From Acridotheres tristis (Eukaryota > Chordata > Aves > Passeriformes > Sturnidae): a stretch of DNA of 64,000 nt. The stretch is from contig CM072884.1 in NCBI GenBank assembly GCA_037013685.1, positions 6,758,001 through 6,822,000 on the forward strand, read 5' to 3'. The position numbers were made by a program, and so were the translations under genes. The notes beneath the pieces were generated by a model. That model had not been told where the DNA came from and did not search any database. It worked only from the letters and a program-made list of their open reading frames with translations. Of this stretch, positions 13,431 through 25,000 are shown piece after piece. Every line of letters begins with the position of its first letter. Positions within the stretch are counted from its first letter, which is position 1.

Positions 13431-13849
13431 ATATTTAAATGTTATTTTTTGCATGAAATGACACTAATTGCTCAAACATAGATAGTATTTCTCTCAGCGT
13501 TCGTGGAGAGAGGGGAAAAAATAATATTGTTTTCTGTAGATGTTTTGCAATGATTAATTGCAGTCTTGAATTTGGGGGGAAATTGGGTTCCTCTTTAACA
13601 GGGCACAAAAATATCAGTTGACACCTGGCTGTCACTGCTGATGTGCTCTGAGAACAGGTGCCATTTTGGTTAGACTGTCTGGGTGTGATATGGGGGTCAC
13701 ATCAGTGTGTGGGGAAAGGAGAAGGTGAGTGGGGTATGAGTTCTGTGGCCTCATTCAGTTTTGGTTTTGCTTTAAGTTGCAAGTCACCCTGGAGAGGTCT
13801 GGAGAGCAACTAATTCCAAATGCTATTAATAGCCTGTAAAATAAATCTG

Positions 13850-14172
13850 GCATCCCAAAGAGAGAGAGGGAACAAAAGAGGAAGCTGAAGGGAGAATACA
13901 TTATCCTCCTCAACCAGGGATAGGACACAAGGAAATGAAATGAAATTGCTTCAGGGGAAGTTCAGATGAGACATTAGGAAAAGGGTCTTCACTGAGAGAG
14001 TGGTCAGTCATTTCAACAGGCTCCCTGGGAAAGTGGTCGTGGTACCAAACGTGCCTGAGTTCAAGAAAATATCTGGACATTTAGTCAAATGATTTTGTTC
14101 TAGGTAGTCCTGGAGGAGTAGGGAGTGATCCTAACGGGTCCATTCCAACTTGAGATCTCAGTGATCCTATGC
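13850..14172 (+). mobile_element. CR1 LINE 3' end, sense
   Basis: The right half follows the CR1 3' UTR block by block: 'aggaaaagggtcttcactg', a first 'gagagagtggtcagtcattt', 'ggctccctgggaaagtggtc', 'gtaccaaacgtgcctgagtt', then 'gtccattccaacttgag' and a degenerate 'agtgatcctatg' tail. The copy is 5'-truncated, on the plus strand and clearly diverged. The left boundary is approximate, with similarity starting near the 'gggataggacacaagg' stretch around 13917 and possibly earlier. A 152-codon frame begins within its last bases and should not be read as a gene. Confidence 0.85.
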
Positions 14173-16133
14173 CAGCTAGAGTGTGCTAGGGAACATATCC
14201 TTGGCAAAGATGGACTTGGAACTCAGATAATGCTGCTGTATGCTTTCTTATTTAAAATCACATATAAATGGAAATTTAGACCTTTATGGCTTTGGTGTAC
14301 TGCTATAATTTTCTACTCTTGTGTGATTAATACTGGGTCTAATTTGGATGCTAATAATCCTTCTCTACCCAGTGTTTGTTCTTACTGGAAGTATTTTTTG
14401 TTCTACATTTTCAGTGCTCATGGAGCATTGCTCTCTTATTTGCAAATTAGTTTTTTACAGTTAATCCATGCTGCTGTGTGGCTGTTTGTCTCCCTGCCCA
14501 CACCACCAATACCAGTCCAGACTTCACCAAGACTTCAGGCTTCCAAACTGTCATATCCACTACTGACATATGAGCAAATATAAAATTTCGTGCCTCTCCT
14601 GAGATGTGATGATGGTGGTAGGTTCTGTCTACCACCAGGTGAAACCCAAAATCTTACCTTCCCTTCTGGTTTAGGAAAAAAATTGGAAGAAATCAGGGGA
14701 AGAAGGTGAACATACAGGGTGTGTTCTTCAGATGGGCGAGGAGATGAATATATGTGCTAGGCTTTGAGGTGGTCAGTGAAGGGATCCAGCAGGAAGAAAA
14801 AAAACGTATAATGCTGGTTTTGAGGAGACTGAATGGGCAGTGGGAAGATCAGCATCTGATGACAAGGGGGCTTCCACGGCAGGAGGAATTTAGAGAACCC
14901 CATCCTTGACTTCCCCTTCACACAGCAATTCATAACCAGAAACTGGTGTGATTACTGGTCCATACCTATCAGAAAGATTTATCTAAGTCACAAGGCTTTG
15001 CATATTTGTTTTCACTGCCAATTTTCATTGTTGCAACATTTCTTACATGTTGTTACATTCCTTTTTGCGGTGAGAATGTGATTCTTTTTTCCATATACAA
15101 TTGTTTGAATTGTCAATTTTACTAAAATGCAGCACCATTTAAAATCAGAAATGGAAAAATGCTTGTGCTTCATAGTTAACTTTGATGTATATTAATGTTC
15201 TATCTTTCCCCAATAAAGCAGCCAAAGTTAACATTGTTCTTTTCAGCAGATATTTCGAGTAATTTCAATGACTTATTTAGCCTAGCATTTTTTCTTATAG
15301 CCAGATAATATAATGTGAATTTACTTAGGCAGCACAATTTTGTAATGCATTGTTGAAGGTTTTAGACCATTCTGCATATTTTTCCTGTAAAAGGGAAAAC
15401 ACATGGTTCTCATATAGTGTTTATGACATGCATCAGCAAGCTACTAAAAAGCAAAGAACTGAGATGCTGTGCAACTTAATGTGTCCATTTGCTATCATGT
15501 TAGTAGTTTTAAGGTGTTGATTTACAGTGCATTTGGAACCAGGTTAGATCTACAAACATTTTCCTAGACTGGGGTTATGAGCAGAGGGACCAAGTCACCT
15601 GGGAGATACAAACTTATTCAGGAGAGGGAGATTAAAGACCAAACAGACAAAATATCACATTACTATTTCTCTAAACACCAAAGCTGTGAACAATAATGAA
15701 AACCTTATTTGAAATATATTCATTTATAACTTTTCCTTGAGATAATTTTGTTTTTAAAGTCTTATTCTTCCTTCACAACAGATGAGAAGATTGCCTGTAA
15801 TTAAATAAGCCCTGTACCTAAAATCAGAGGACATAGCTGGTACACATCTCATGTGATCCTGTCATCCATTCCCTGCTCCCAGCACATGGTCAGCTGCACA
15901 TGGATAACTAAGGATTACAGGAACTGGTGCATGCAGCATCTGTTCTCCTCATGGCCTTGCCTCATTCAACCAAATAAATTTTCATTTTACTCATGCATCA
16001 AATATGATAAAATTTTCCTGAGATGAGATAAAAAAGCTTAAAATCTCTCTTTGCCCACAGCTTGTGTGCCAGCTAAAGAGACATACTTGTTAATAGGCCA
16101 TATTCTGGCATGCTTTACTATGTTTTTTTTGTG

Positions 16134-16156
16134 TTTTTTTTTTTTTTTTTTTTTTT
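16134..16156. repeat. poly(T) run, 23 T
   Basis: A T run preceded by a second short T run (16123-16130) separated by 'gtg'. Simple sequence with no recognised retroposed body. Confidence 0.85.
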
Positions 16157-16699
16157 AATCAGCTTTAGTTATATTTAGACATAGGAACTGATCAGGTATA
16201 GGTAGTATCTGTCCTGGAAATTTTACAATAGAAACAGACATAGCACACTTCACATAGTGGAGGAATTTGTAGGGCAGAAAAGTGAGTAAGGAAATGGGAA
16301 ATGAAAAGGGCAAAAGGAAAATAAGGTGTGTAAAAATGGAACGGATAGGATTAAGTGAGTCCCAGATGGAGTTGCTGTGTGGGCAGTAGAAAAATGAGAT
16401 TGAAGCCAGTCAGTAAAACACCAAATGAAATCAAAATGGGTTTAGAAAGTGTTATTTTAGAATTGTTCGGTGGACGTATATTAAACAGCACTCTGTAAAA
16501 TTCAGATAAAGGTGCAAATTCTCATAATTTGCTCTATAAGAAAAAAATAAATTGTGTCATGAAATCAAATTAATATTGAGAGAAATGCATCCCAAAGTTG
16601 TTCTTCAAAGTATTTGTTTCACAGTACTTCTATGCATGTTCTTCTTACCCATACTGAAAACATACTTCTATGTTGATGCAGTTTGTATTATGATTCCAC

Positions 16700-16718
16700 A
16701 TATATATATATATATATA
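16700..16718. repeat. (TA)n microsatellite
   Basis: About nine TA units in AT-rich DNA. Confidence 0.9.
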
Positions 16719-18546
16719 ATAGGAACATTATTTTCAGGATAAAAAAATATTTAATTACTAGTGAATAAATAGTTCACACATACTGAGGAACTCTCAGGAT
16801 GAACTGTCTGTATATAGACATAAATGAATTAAAATTGTCTATATTTCAATACTGACTTCTGTCAAGCTAAAGAGAAAATAATTTAGTCATCACTGAAAAG
16901 TATACAGCAATCATAAATCAGTAAACAGCACATAATTTGGAAAAAAATGATTGCCATTCTGAAGTTATTAGCCCTGGGGGCACATAGATTTTAATTTGTC
17001 TTTGAAAATGTCTTTTCATTGTTTTAGAGTTCAAGTTTTGCATTCATCTTTTTATAGTTGGAGTTGTTACAGTGAACCTCAGGATTTGTGCATCAGAATT
17101 TTTAATCACAATTCAAAAAGTTCCTCAATGAATGAATGATAAACACGTGAGGAAGAGAATATACAAGAATTTAGGAATATGAAATGTGGGGAAACTGCAA
17201 TCCAGTGGTGTCCCCTGTGTACAAATGGATAATCTGTATATCAACTTACTAATTTTTGTATAGCTACTGAATTGTGTATAGAAACAAATGTTTCTAAGAT
17301 GGGGGGAGAAATAAGAAGATATTGTAAACTTCTCAATATCTGTCCTAGTCATGACAGAAAACCTGTGCACCACGGCAAACAGTCATGTAGCAATTTGCAA
17401 ACAGGAATTGAAATGATCAAATGATTAAGAACTGACTGCTGAGGAATGTAAGCAGGAAGAGCAGATGTATTGGATGTGGAGCCGGTCATATTTGAGAACT
17501 GGAAGCAATTAAGAAAATATCTCAGAAATTTTCCAACAACAACAGAGCAAAACTCTGACAGTTTATATGGATATGAACAGAAAGAAGCAAAACTGTGCAG
17601 TGTAACCTTATTAAGCTTTTCCTTAGAAGGTTGCTGCGATAAAGTTTCAGGTTTTGAAATCAGGATTGGTGTCTGGGAGGAATGGACAGCAGTTGTACAA
17701 AATCTTTAATTTTATGTGAATGCTGTGTGTTTGGTATTTTCTTTACAAAAAATGTCATCAGATTAAGATAGAAAATTATTCGTTAAATCACTGTGATTAT
17801 TTTCTGTAAGTGGAGCATCATCGGGGCACTGAATGCTGCATAGTGGCTGCAGAGTCTTTCTTGTGTAATTTTTAGATTGCTGCAACACTCTGTATCCTGG
17901 TCACAGACCTGCTGTGGTCTATCACAGCACCTATGCCTCACCCAAGTTAACAAATTGAGACCAGCGGATCACACTCCAGTGACAGTTCTTCCAGCCACTC
18001 ATCCTCTTGTACTACATCTTGTCCCACTGACTAAGAATGTGTCAAGTTCTGCTCCCTCTGTAATCTGTCTGCTGGCCTTTCTTCCATGTGATTGCCATGG
18101 AGCAAAATACCATGCAATCGAATATGTATATGTATACAAATATTGTTTTCAAATTTCAGACCAGATTTTTTTATACCATTGTGAAGCTTATCTGTGTAAA
18201 GGTCAGGGGGAGAAATAGTTTTTTCATTTACATCACTTATCATTTTGGCAATAACGTGCCTTTTTTTTTACAGGAAATCTACTTGTGATCCTATGATGTT
18301 ATCCACAGAAAACAAATAAAATTAATTGTATTAATGACTTCCTGCATTTTTTGTCTCTTGGTTGGATTGTATTCTGCCTGGAAATGTGAGAATTCCAACT
18401 GGGGTTTGTTTTTTTGTGTGAGCAAAGGCATTCTTAATGTTTCATTTGGATGTTGATTCTATATGCCAGGACAAAGCCAAATGTATTCTGCAGTATTTTG
18501 CTTATCAAGAGGCACTAATTAGGTCTTTTTTTCTTCACTATTTTAG

Positions 18547-18665
18547 TGGAAACATCAGATCTGTGAGGTCTGCCCTGCTGTCTCAAACTTGGTTAAAGTT
18601 AGCCAAGAAGCTCAAAGTTAAAAGCAAGGAATCAAAGGATTACCAGACTTTTGTATCACCCAGAG
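18547..18665 (+). other. Candidate exon, unidentified
   Basis: This 119-nt segment follows a strong pyrimidine tract ending in 'ttttag' (18541-18546) and is followed by the donor-like 'gtgagaaa' after CCCAGAG. One plus frame is open right through it; it is basic and lysine-rich in its second half, including the residues KLKVKSKESKD. It matches no protein I know. If real, it could be coding or part of a long noncoding RNA. Segments with acceptable splice sites at both ends are common in vertebrate DNA, so this is a weak call based only on signals. Confidence 0.18.
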
Positions 18666-20746
18666 GTGAGAAAAAGAAAACACAAAAAAACCCAACTCAT
18701 CTTCATTAAAGATATCTTGTTTCCTTAGGAAATCAAGCTTAAAAGAAGTTCATTCAATTATTTAAGTTACTGTTCATCTCTAGAGACTTTTAAAATGTCT
18801 TTTTGCTCAATGTGAAGTGTATGGTGCTCCACAGTTCTTTCAGTTCTGTGAGGAGAGGACAATGAGCCATTGAAGAGATTGGTGTGACTTCTGGTTGCCA
18901 TTACTGGAGATCTGCTGGTGGTAAATATCTGCCTTTGGGGGAGGGATGACTAAACAATACAGCCAATTCAAAGACAGACTTCTTTCAGAAAACCATGCAA
19001 GCTCTGTTATCCACGAAACATCTTCATGATCACAGTAGTAGTAAACAGCTGGCTGTAAAGCATCCTGCTTATCATTTAGTGCCACTTTTTCTCTTGAGGG
19101 TATGATCTGATACAGGTAATGTTCTTAAATGTCATATCTTTTGCAGCATCCTTCAGTGAAAGTATATTCTGCCACAGGTGAGAGTGATGGGGTAGAAAAT
19201 GAAAAGGGAAATCTTAGTCATTGCAATAGTGTCCTGTGTCAGAACATTAAACTGATGCATCCTGAATATATTCCATGAGATAATTTTTCATTTTCTGTTC
19301 TCCATATTTCTGTTTTGTATTCACCATGGTGAGGCAACTGGGTCAGAAAATGCAGGATCTGCTATGCATGTCCCTTGAGTAATATGGTCCATAATTCCCT
19401 GTTTGTCTTCTGCCTTAAATTCATTAAAATGATTTGTATTAGTTACCTACTGGAGTTTCAGGTGACTGTAATGACATCAAAACAGAAGTTCTGATACAGT
19501 GAACTGGCATTTCAATAACTTTGGGGCAGTGTAAAGAGATACTGAAAGTTATTGGTGGAAATGCAGAGATTTCTGAGGATCTCCATAAAGTAGGGGAATT
19601 ACAGAGATTTTTAGGACAGTATCATCTTATGCTCAAGAACACTGAATGAAGACTGCCATTAGAGGCCAAGACTATGATTTATTGACTTTTCTATTAGTTT
19701 TAAAGGTAGTTAGTGTGGATGTTTCAAATTAATATCTAAAAGTAGGTCTATGTGGTAATCAGTAATGAACCAATGATTACTGCAGTGAGATAAATACAGC
19801 AGTTGAGCCATGGAGGAAATCGTGGTTGATTTGAAACAAATAAGAAAGAAAATGGTACTACCAAGTCTTACTTAAAATTCTACAGGAGTAGACATGCTAT
19901 TTTGGGATACGTGTAAATTATTGGCTAAAATTCTGTCACAGGGTTGATGGGGAAAGTAGAAAAGGTGTTTCCAAGTTAATGTGATATTAAACATTTCTGT
20001 ACGCAGAAAATTGTCTGGCCCATTGATTTCTACAATTTTTCAGAGGGTACAAGTGTATACTTTGGGTATGCTGTGTTACAGTTGTATTTCTCCAAAGATA
20101 ATTTGCACTGAAAAAAGCAAAGGAAAATATGTAGCTCACTAAAAATTAACTGTTTTGGAGCATGCAAAACCAGACACAGATATAGACATTAACAGAAATG
20201 GGTCTTGCTTTAGTTTCGTATTTCTAAGCCACCTGCTAAGGACTACAAGTGCATTGAGAACTTTTTCAATTACGAATTTGGGCTGAGATTCTTATTGTTA
20301 TTATGTTCATACATCGAAAATGCTGCTAGAGCTAGGGAGATGTTTTCAGTTTTCTTTTGTTGGGGTTTTTTAATGAGGTGTTTGATGGTTTGCAATACCG
20401 TTAGAGTTGGTTTTTTTTTTCTGCATTACTTCTACAGACTCTTCAAGTGAGTGACTGTACACAGCTTTTTCATATGCAGTATAAAAGGCAAATGAAAATA
20501 AAGGAAATAAGATGTGAGCTGAACTTAAGGTAGCAAGTTCGTTTAAAAGCAAAACAAAAACCAACTACCTTCATGTCTTTTCAATTTACCAAGGGTTTTT
20601 GCTCTTCTTCTGTTTCAACAGACGTGGAAGCACCACAAGTTTGGAGATATGGTTTATGTTTTCGAAAGGAATGCACTGTTTTCAGCTCTTGCATTTTTCA
20701 GTGTCTTTTGTCTTTCAAAGTGTTTCTGTCTGAGTTTTCTTTTCAG
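18666..20746. other. Noncoding DNA between exon-like segments
   Basis: No gene, repeat or RNA was recognised. A minus-strand frame at 18840-19085 has no splice support. Confidence 0.5.
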
Positions 20747-20881
20747 ACTTTCAAAATCCAAAACCCAGCAAACTGGAGGGGGCGTTGCTGGAGCTGAGGA
20801 CGTGGATAATCGTCCTGGAGTATTTTACATTTCCTTCTGGAGGCATAACTCAGCAACCAGACCCTACCCTTTCTGCTTGTG
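20747..20881 (+). other. Candidate exon, unidentified
   Basis: The segment is 135 nt long, an exact multiple of three. It follows a pyrimidine-rich acceptor ending in 'tcttttcag' and precedes a good donor, 'gtgagaat'. Two of the three plus frames are open across it. One reads SKTQQTGGGVAGAEDVDNRP within it; the other ends in residues such as PSGGITQQPDPTLSACG. It is also GC-richer than its flanks. I recognise no family, and the frames do not join in phase with the exon-like segment at 27538. It could equally be a noncoding exon or chance. Confidence 0.2.
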
Positions 20882-23693
20882 GTGAGAATCCCCAAAACAT
20901 TGTGAGGGGTTTGTACCTGCTTTCAGTAGAAAATAGTGTGATGTGGCAATGTTTTGCACGGAGAAAATTCAGAGTGAGGTGAACCTGTTTGGAAGCCACT
21001 GTATTTGTATCTGTGCCTGCCCTCTGTGTCCCTGTAGGACTGAGGTATTTTACTCTCAGACCAGCAGTAATTTTCCGCATCTCACAGCTAAGGCATCCTC
21101 CTCCAGACCCTTCAGAGAAAGTATTTTTCTTCCCTCAGCTCTGATGTCTCTCTCATGGGTAACCTCTATTCTCCATCTCTGCCACCACCTCTCCTTGCTT
21201 TGGAACCTTTCTCGGGCTCTCCAGAAGTTTTTTTCCACTTCTGCAGGATCAACTGGCTCCAAGTAAGGGAAGAAAATCCTGCTTCCTCCAAGGGCTTTCA
21301 CCTTCTTGTAACAATTTACCTCCATGCTTTCAGCCTCTCGTTTTTATCCAAACAACAAAGTAACATAATGCCAGAGGCAAACAAAACCTCTGGCTCACTT
21401 GTTGTGGGAACAAAGAGTGAAGGCAAAGGATTGCCTCTTCCTATGTTACACTCAACATTCAGGCACTAGCCAGCTCCCAAGTAAAAGGTTTTCCTTTAAA
21501 TTTTGAGCTGCAAAATAAAGAAAATAAGGAAGCCTTGTAGAGCTGTAAAAATTGAAAATATTGATAGGCGATTGCTATATGAAATAATTTTTCCTTTATG
21601 TCTCAATAACTTTCAAGTTAATTTTATATGTAAATAATGAAAAAATATGCCAAGTTCTGGGCAACTGATTGGTGCAAAATCACCTGTTGTTACTTCCTCA
21701 AATTTTATTAAAACCGTTTTTACTTGGAAAAGGATAGGACACAGTCAAGATATTGGCAATTGATTGCTGCAAATTGTTGCCATCTGAAAAGAAGAAAAAT
21801 CTCAACTTTGTGTTTTGTTTCCATTTTTTTAGATTATGCAAATGAATTCAGATTATTTACTTTTAAAGATACAACATTGCAGTGTCTTAGGAATTGTAGA
21901 TAGGAACTGGAAATTAACTGCATAGATAACGAAGCTATGTCTCCTTTTCTAGCAAGTTAGTGGCAGTCTAAATTAGTTTAGAAATAAGATTAGAAATGTA
22001 CCACTGTGAAAACCTTGTGTATGGTGGGTTGTTTGTTTCTTTTTCTTTTTTGTTTGTATATGTGTAGTAATTATTGTTTGAAGGTAATATCAGAAAGAGG
22101 GAGAAATTGAAAATATTTACATAAGAAAGGTCAAGTTTGTCTAGGTTCTGTTTTAAAAACAACTTACAAGAAAAATTCATGCGACTTTATACATTTTAAT
22201 GGTAGATATTGAGAAAGTAATTTAAATGTTTCCATCTTGGTTGTTTGTCTCTTATTCATCTCTGTTCTTCTCCCAGTTTCTTCTTACAGCTTCTTTTTAC
22301 TGTTGAATCCTTTTTGGAATGGATCGAGGAATTCCTTTTATTTTTATGGATTGCTTAGTATCTCAGTTTTGTCTGCTTTATATAATGACAAAATGTGGTT
22401 TAGAAATTGAGAAACATCACTAAATCAAAGAAAGCAAATAATCCTCTGTAAGAAATGGCGGTGAAATGTTTGAAATTTTAAATACTTGTTTTTACAGAGA
22501 CAAAATGGGGGTGACAAGTTGTGACATGGCTTTCTTCTGCAGTGATAAAGACCTGATATTGGGCATGCAAATGCTGTATGATGAATGCTTTCTTTTTAAG
22601 ATTCTGGTCTGGAGCTCTGAGCCTTGCATGTTTAGTAAAATTGGAGTTAAACAGATGCAAAGGAATCAGGAAACACGACTGCATCCAGATCACAAACATT
22701 TCTAGGTCAAAACATGGACTATATCTTCAGAAATTGAATGTCATGTATTAAGAGTCCTTTGCAATCCCTTAAAAGGCTGCAGGCCTTCAAAGGACTTGTA
22801 CACCTCAAAGCACCTTATGCATAATGAATTAAGCTTTACAGAAAGTTCTATCCTGTATAGATAGTATTGCAGCCCATTTGCTAAGAAACAAAGTGAAACA
22901 AAGGGAGAGAACACTGGAGTTACTGCTTGAAGAGATAGAGTAGAAAAATTAGTAATTTGATGACATTTGCCATGACCATATGACAACAATTAGTTTTCTT
23001 TAAATATCTTTCAGCAATCAAATAAGTAGCATTAACTCCCCTTCCTCCCCAAAAAACCCACTTAATAACTTTTGCTATTTACATAGTCACAACCCAACTC
23101 ATGTCTTGGTCTGTAAATGTATGTGGAAAAGAATATTTGAACATGCTTTTGAATTCTTAAATGCTCTGCTCTTCTGTCATGATCATGTTGATCATTAGCT
23201 ACTAAAGCTTGTGTGTCTGTGTGTATCAGGTATGTGCTTGGGAGAGAACAAATATTTTATTTATTCCTTTTGTGTTCCTAATCTTACTCTTCCGAAGAGA
23301 GAGCTAAAAATGCAGCTTATGATTTGTGTGAAAACAGTGGATTTATTTTTCAAAAGAGCAAATCCACAACTTTTCTTTTGAGTTTTTTATGAACTGGAAG
23401 GTAACTTATGTTTGAATATTAAAGAATTTTTAAATAACTTGACTATTTGTTTCTAGTTTGTTTATTCTTAATACTGTGGGGCATCATTAACTGCTATTTA
23501 ATTATGAAAGTATTTGAAATGTTTATGGACAGTTCTGTGGTTTCATTATGGATACAATAATTATTCATAAATGATGACAAATTCTTGTTGTTCCTGTTTT
23601 TGATGAAATAAACCTCTGTAGTGCTTTGTTTTGTTTTTTAATTTACGTTAGAGGGATTTATCTAAAACAGTTGGATTTTTTTCATTTAAGTTA
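20882..23693. other. Noncoding DNA, no features recognised
   Basis: A pyrimidine- and GC-richer part at about 21000-21470 yields overlapping frames on both strands, a sign of composition rather than a gene. The remainder is AT-rich with nothing recognisable. Confidence 0.45.
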
Positions 23694-23725
23694 TTTCAAG
23701 AGTCCTTGAAAAAGGACTCTTGAAA
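23694..23725. repeat. Perfect 14-bp hairpin with GAAA loop
   Basis: The left arm 23694-23707 (tttcaagagtcctt) and right arm 23712-23725 (aaggactcttgaaa) pair perfectly around the four-base loop GAAA (23708-23711). In RNA, GAAA is a stable GNRA tetraloop. The stem is too short for a microRNA precursor and has no terminator meaning in a vertebrate. Confidence 0.85.
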
Positions 23726-24944
23726 ACAAATCAGTATAATGAAATATGTCCATTCAATGACTAATACATTAGGCCTTGGATTTTTCTGAAACAGCAGATT
23801 CTGACAATTCAGGCACCGCTTTTGCTACTCTCTTCTGAGACTTTGGTATTGCAAAAGGAGAGGGAGGCAACACTTTTAAAGTATTTTACTTGCATTTCAA
23901 TCAACACCAGTGTTGTTTCTCCTGGCTATTAGCTGCTTCTTCTGATGTAAAAGTGGGAACAAGATAACACTTATCTTTATTGCAGGGAATGGTCAGAGAG
24001 ACAAAGTAAGAGGGTAGATGCAAACACTGATCCACTCCATGGATCACTTAACATTCAGTGCTCCTAAGCCCTGCTTTTGTTCCTTTTTGTGCACACTTTT
24101 GGCGTGTTCTTTTCCTCGGAGTTCCACTTGGAATTGAGCTTTGTGTTTGTCAGTGTAGGCACTCAGCAAGGAGCCGAATCCCCGGAGGGCTCAGCTACAA
24201 GTGAGCTGTGTGTGCCATTACAACGGGAGCCAAAAAACCCTTTGCCACCACACCTTTCTGCAGCACATTTGTCAGAGGCAATTAAATAACTAAACCACCC
24301 TCCAGTTAGTGCAGAAGCGCAGTAGGATCTGATCTGGCGGTGAATGAGTTTATTAAAAGTACAGGTCTAGAGCTCTAGGAAACTTTTTTGAGAAGTTATG
24401 GATGTATTCTTTCAATCCCTCTGTTTGTAGACTTGTTCTCAGTCGGGATGTGCAAACCGCCAAGAAATAGGTTATAATGGTATTTTAAAAACCCCGTTTA
24501 AAATTATAAGATCCTATTTTCATACTTTAATATATTATTACATTAAAAGTTACTATTTTGAACAGATCAAATGGGGCTTATTTCTATTAGAAAGATCTTG
24601 GTCTTCCTTTTATATCTTCGATTTCTATCCTAACAGGTCAAAAGATGCCAGTCTTTGACTTGTCACAGGTGCAGGATAGCATATTGCCATTTCTGGGCTT
24701 CAGGCCAGTGTAAATTTCGAAATGGAGGGAAAAGTGAGTGTTTTTCAGGCAGTCTGGCCATTATGGTTGCTCTTTTGTTTGTTTTCTAATTTTACTAATT
24801 CTTGCCTCTCTGAGTCATTTGCTTTCCAATTACTGGTTTTGAGAAAGAAAATTTTGAAAGACTTAAGGTACAGCAGCAAAATATATGCAATGAAATTAAT
24901 TTTATTCTTTGGCACTGATTTATAAGTCAATACCAGGAACACAT
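23726..24944. other. Noncoding DNA with a GC-richer segment at 24.08-24.35 kb
   Basis: About 24080-24350 is GC-richer, with a few CpGs and a short run rich in homeodomain-like AATTA words near its end ('ggcaattaaataac'). It resembles conserved noncoding elements in texture, but no alignment is available. The rest is AT-rich. Confidence 0.35.
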
Positions 24945-25000
24945 GGTTCAGAAATTAATATCTGTATGGACGGTTCAGAAATTAATATCTGTATGGACGG
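24945..25000. repeat. Exact 27-bp tandem duplication
   Basis: A 27-bp unit beginning ggttcagaaattaat occupies 24945-24971 and is repeated without change at 24972-24998, followed by two more bases of the unit. The identity of the copies points to a recent duplication or to a polymorphic minisatellite with two copies. Confidence 0.95.

Larger units (their letters stand above)
14173..18546. other. AT-rich noncoding DNA with simple repeats
   Basis: No gene is supported. It contains poly(T) at 16134-16156 and a (TA)n tract at 16700-16718. The long frame at 14125-14583 starts in a CR1 tail and continues into AT-rich sequence without splice signals or a recognisable domain. Confidence 0.5.

Noticed and set aside
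14125..14583. Longest ATG-started frame in the window, 152 codons, plus strand
   Set aside because: It begins inside the last bases of a CR1 3' end and continues into AT-rich DNA. It has no splice sites, domain or codon character.
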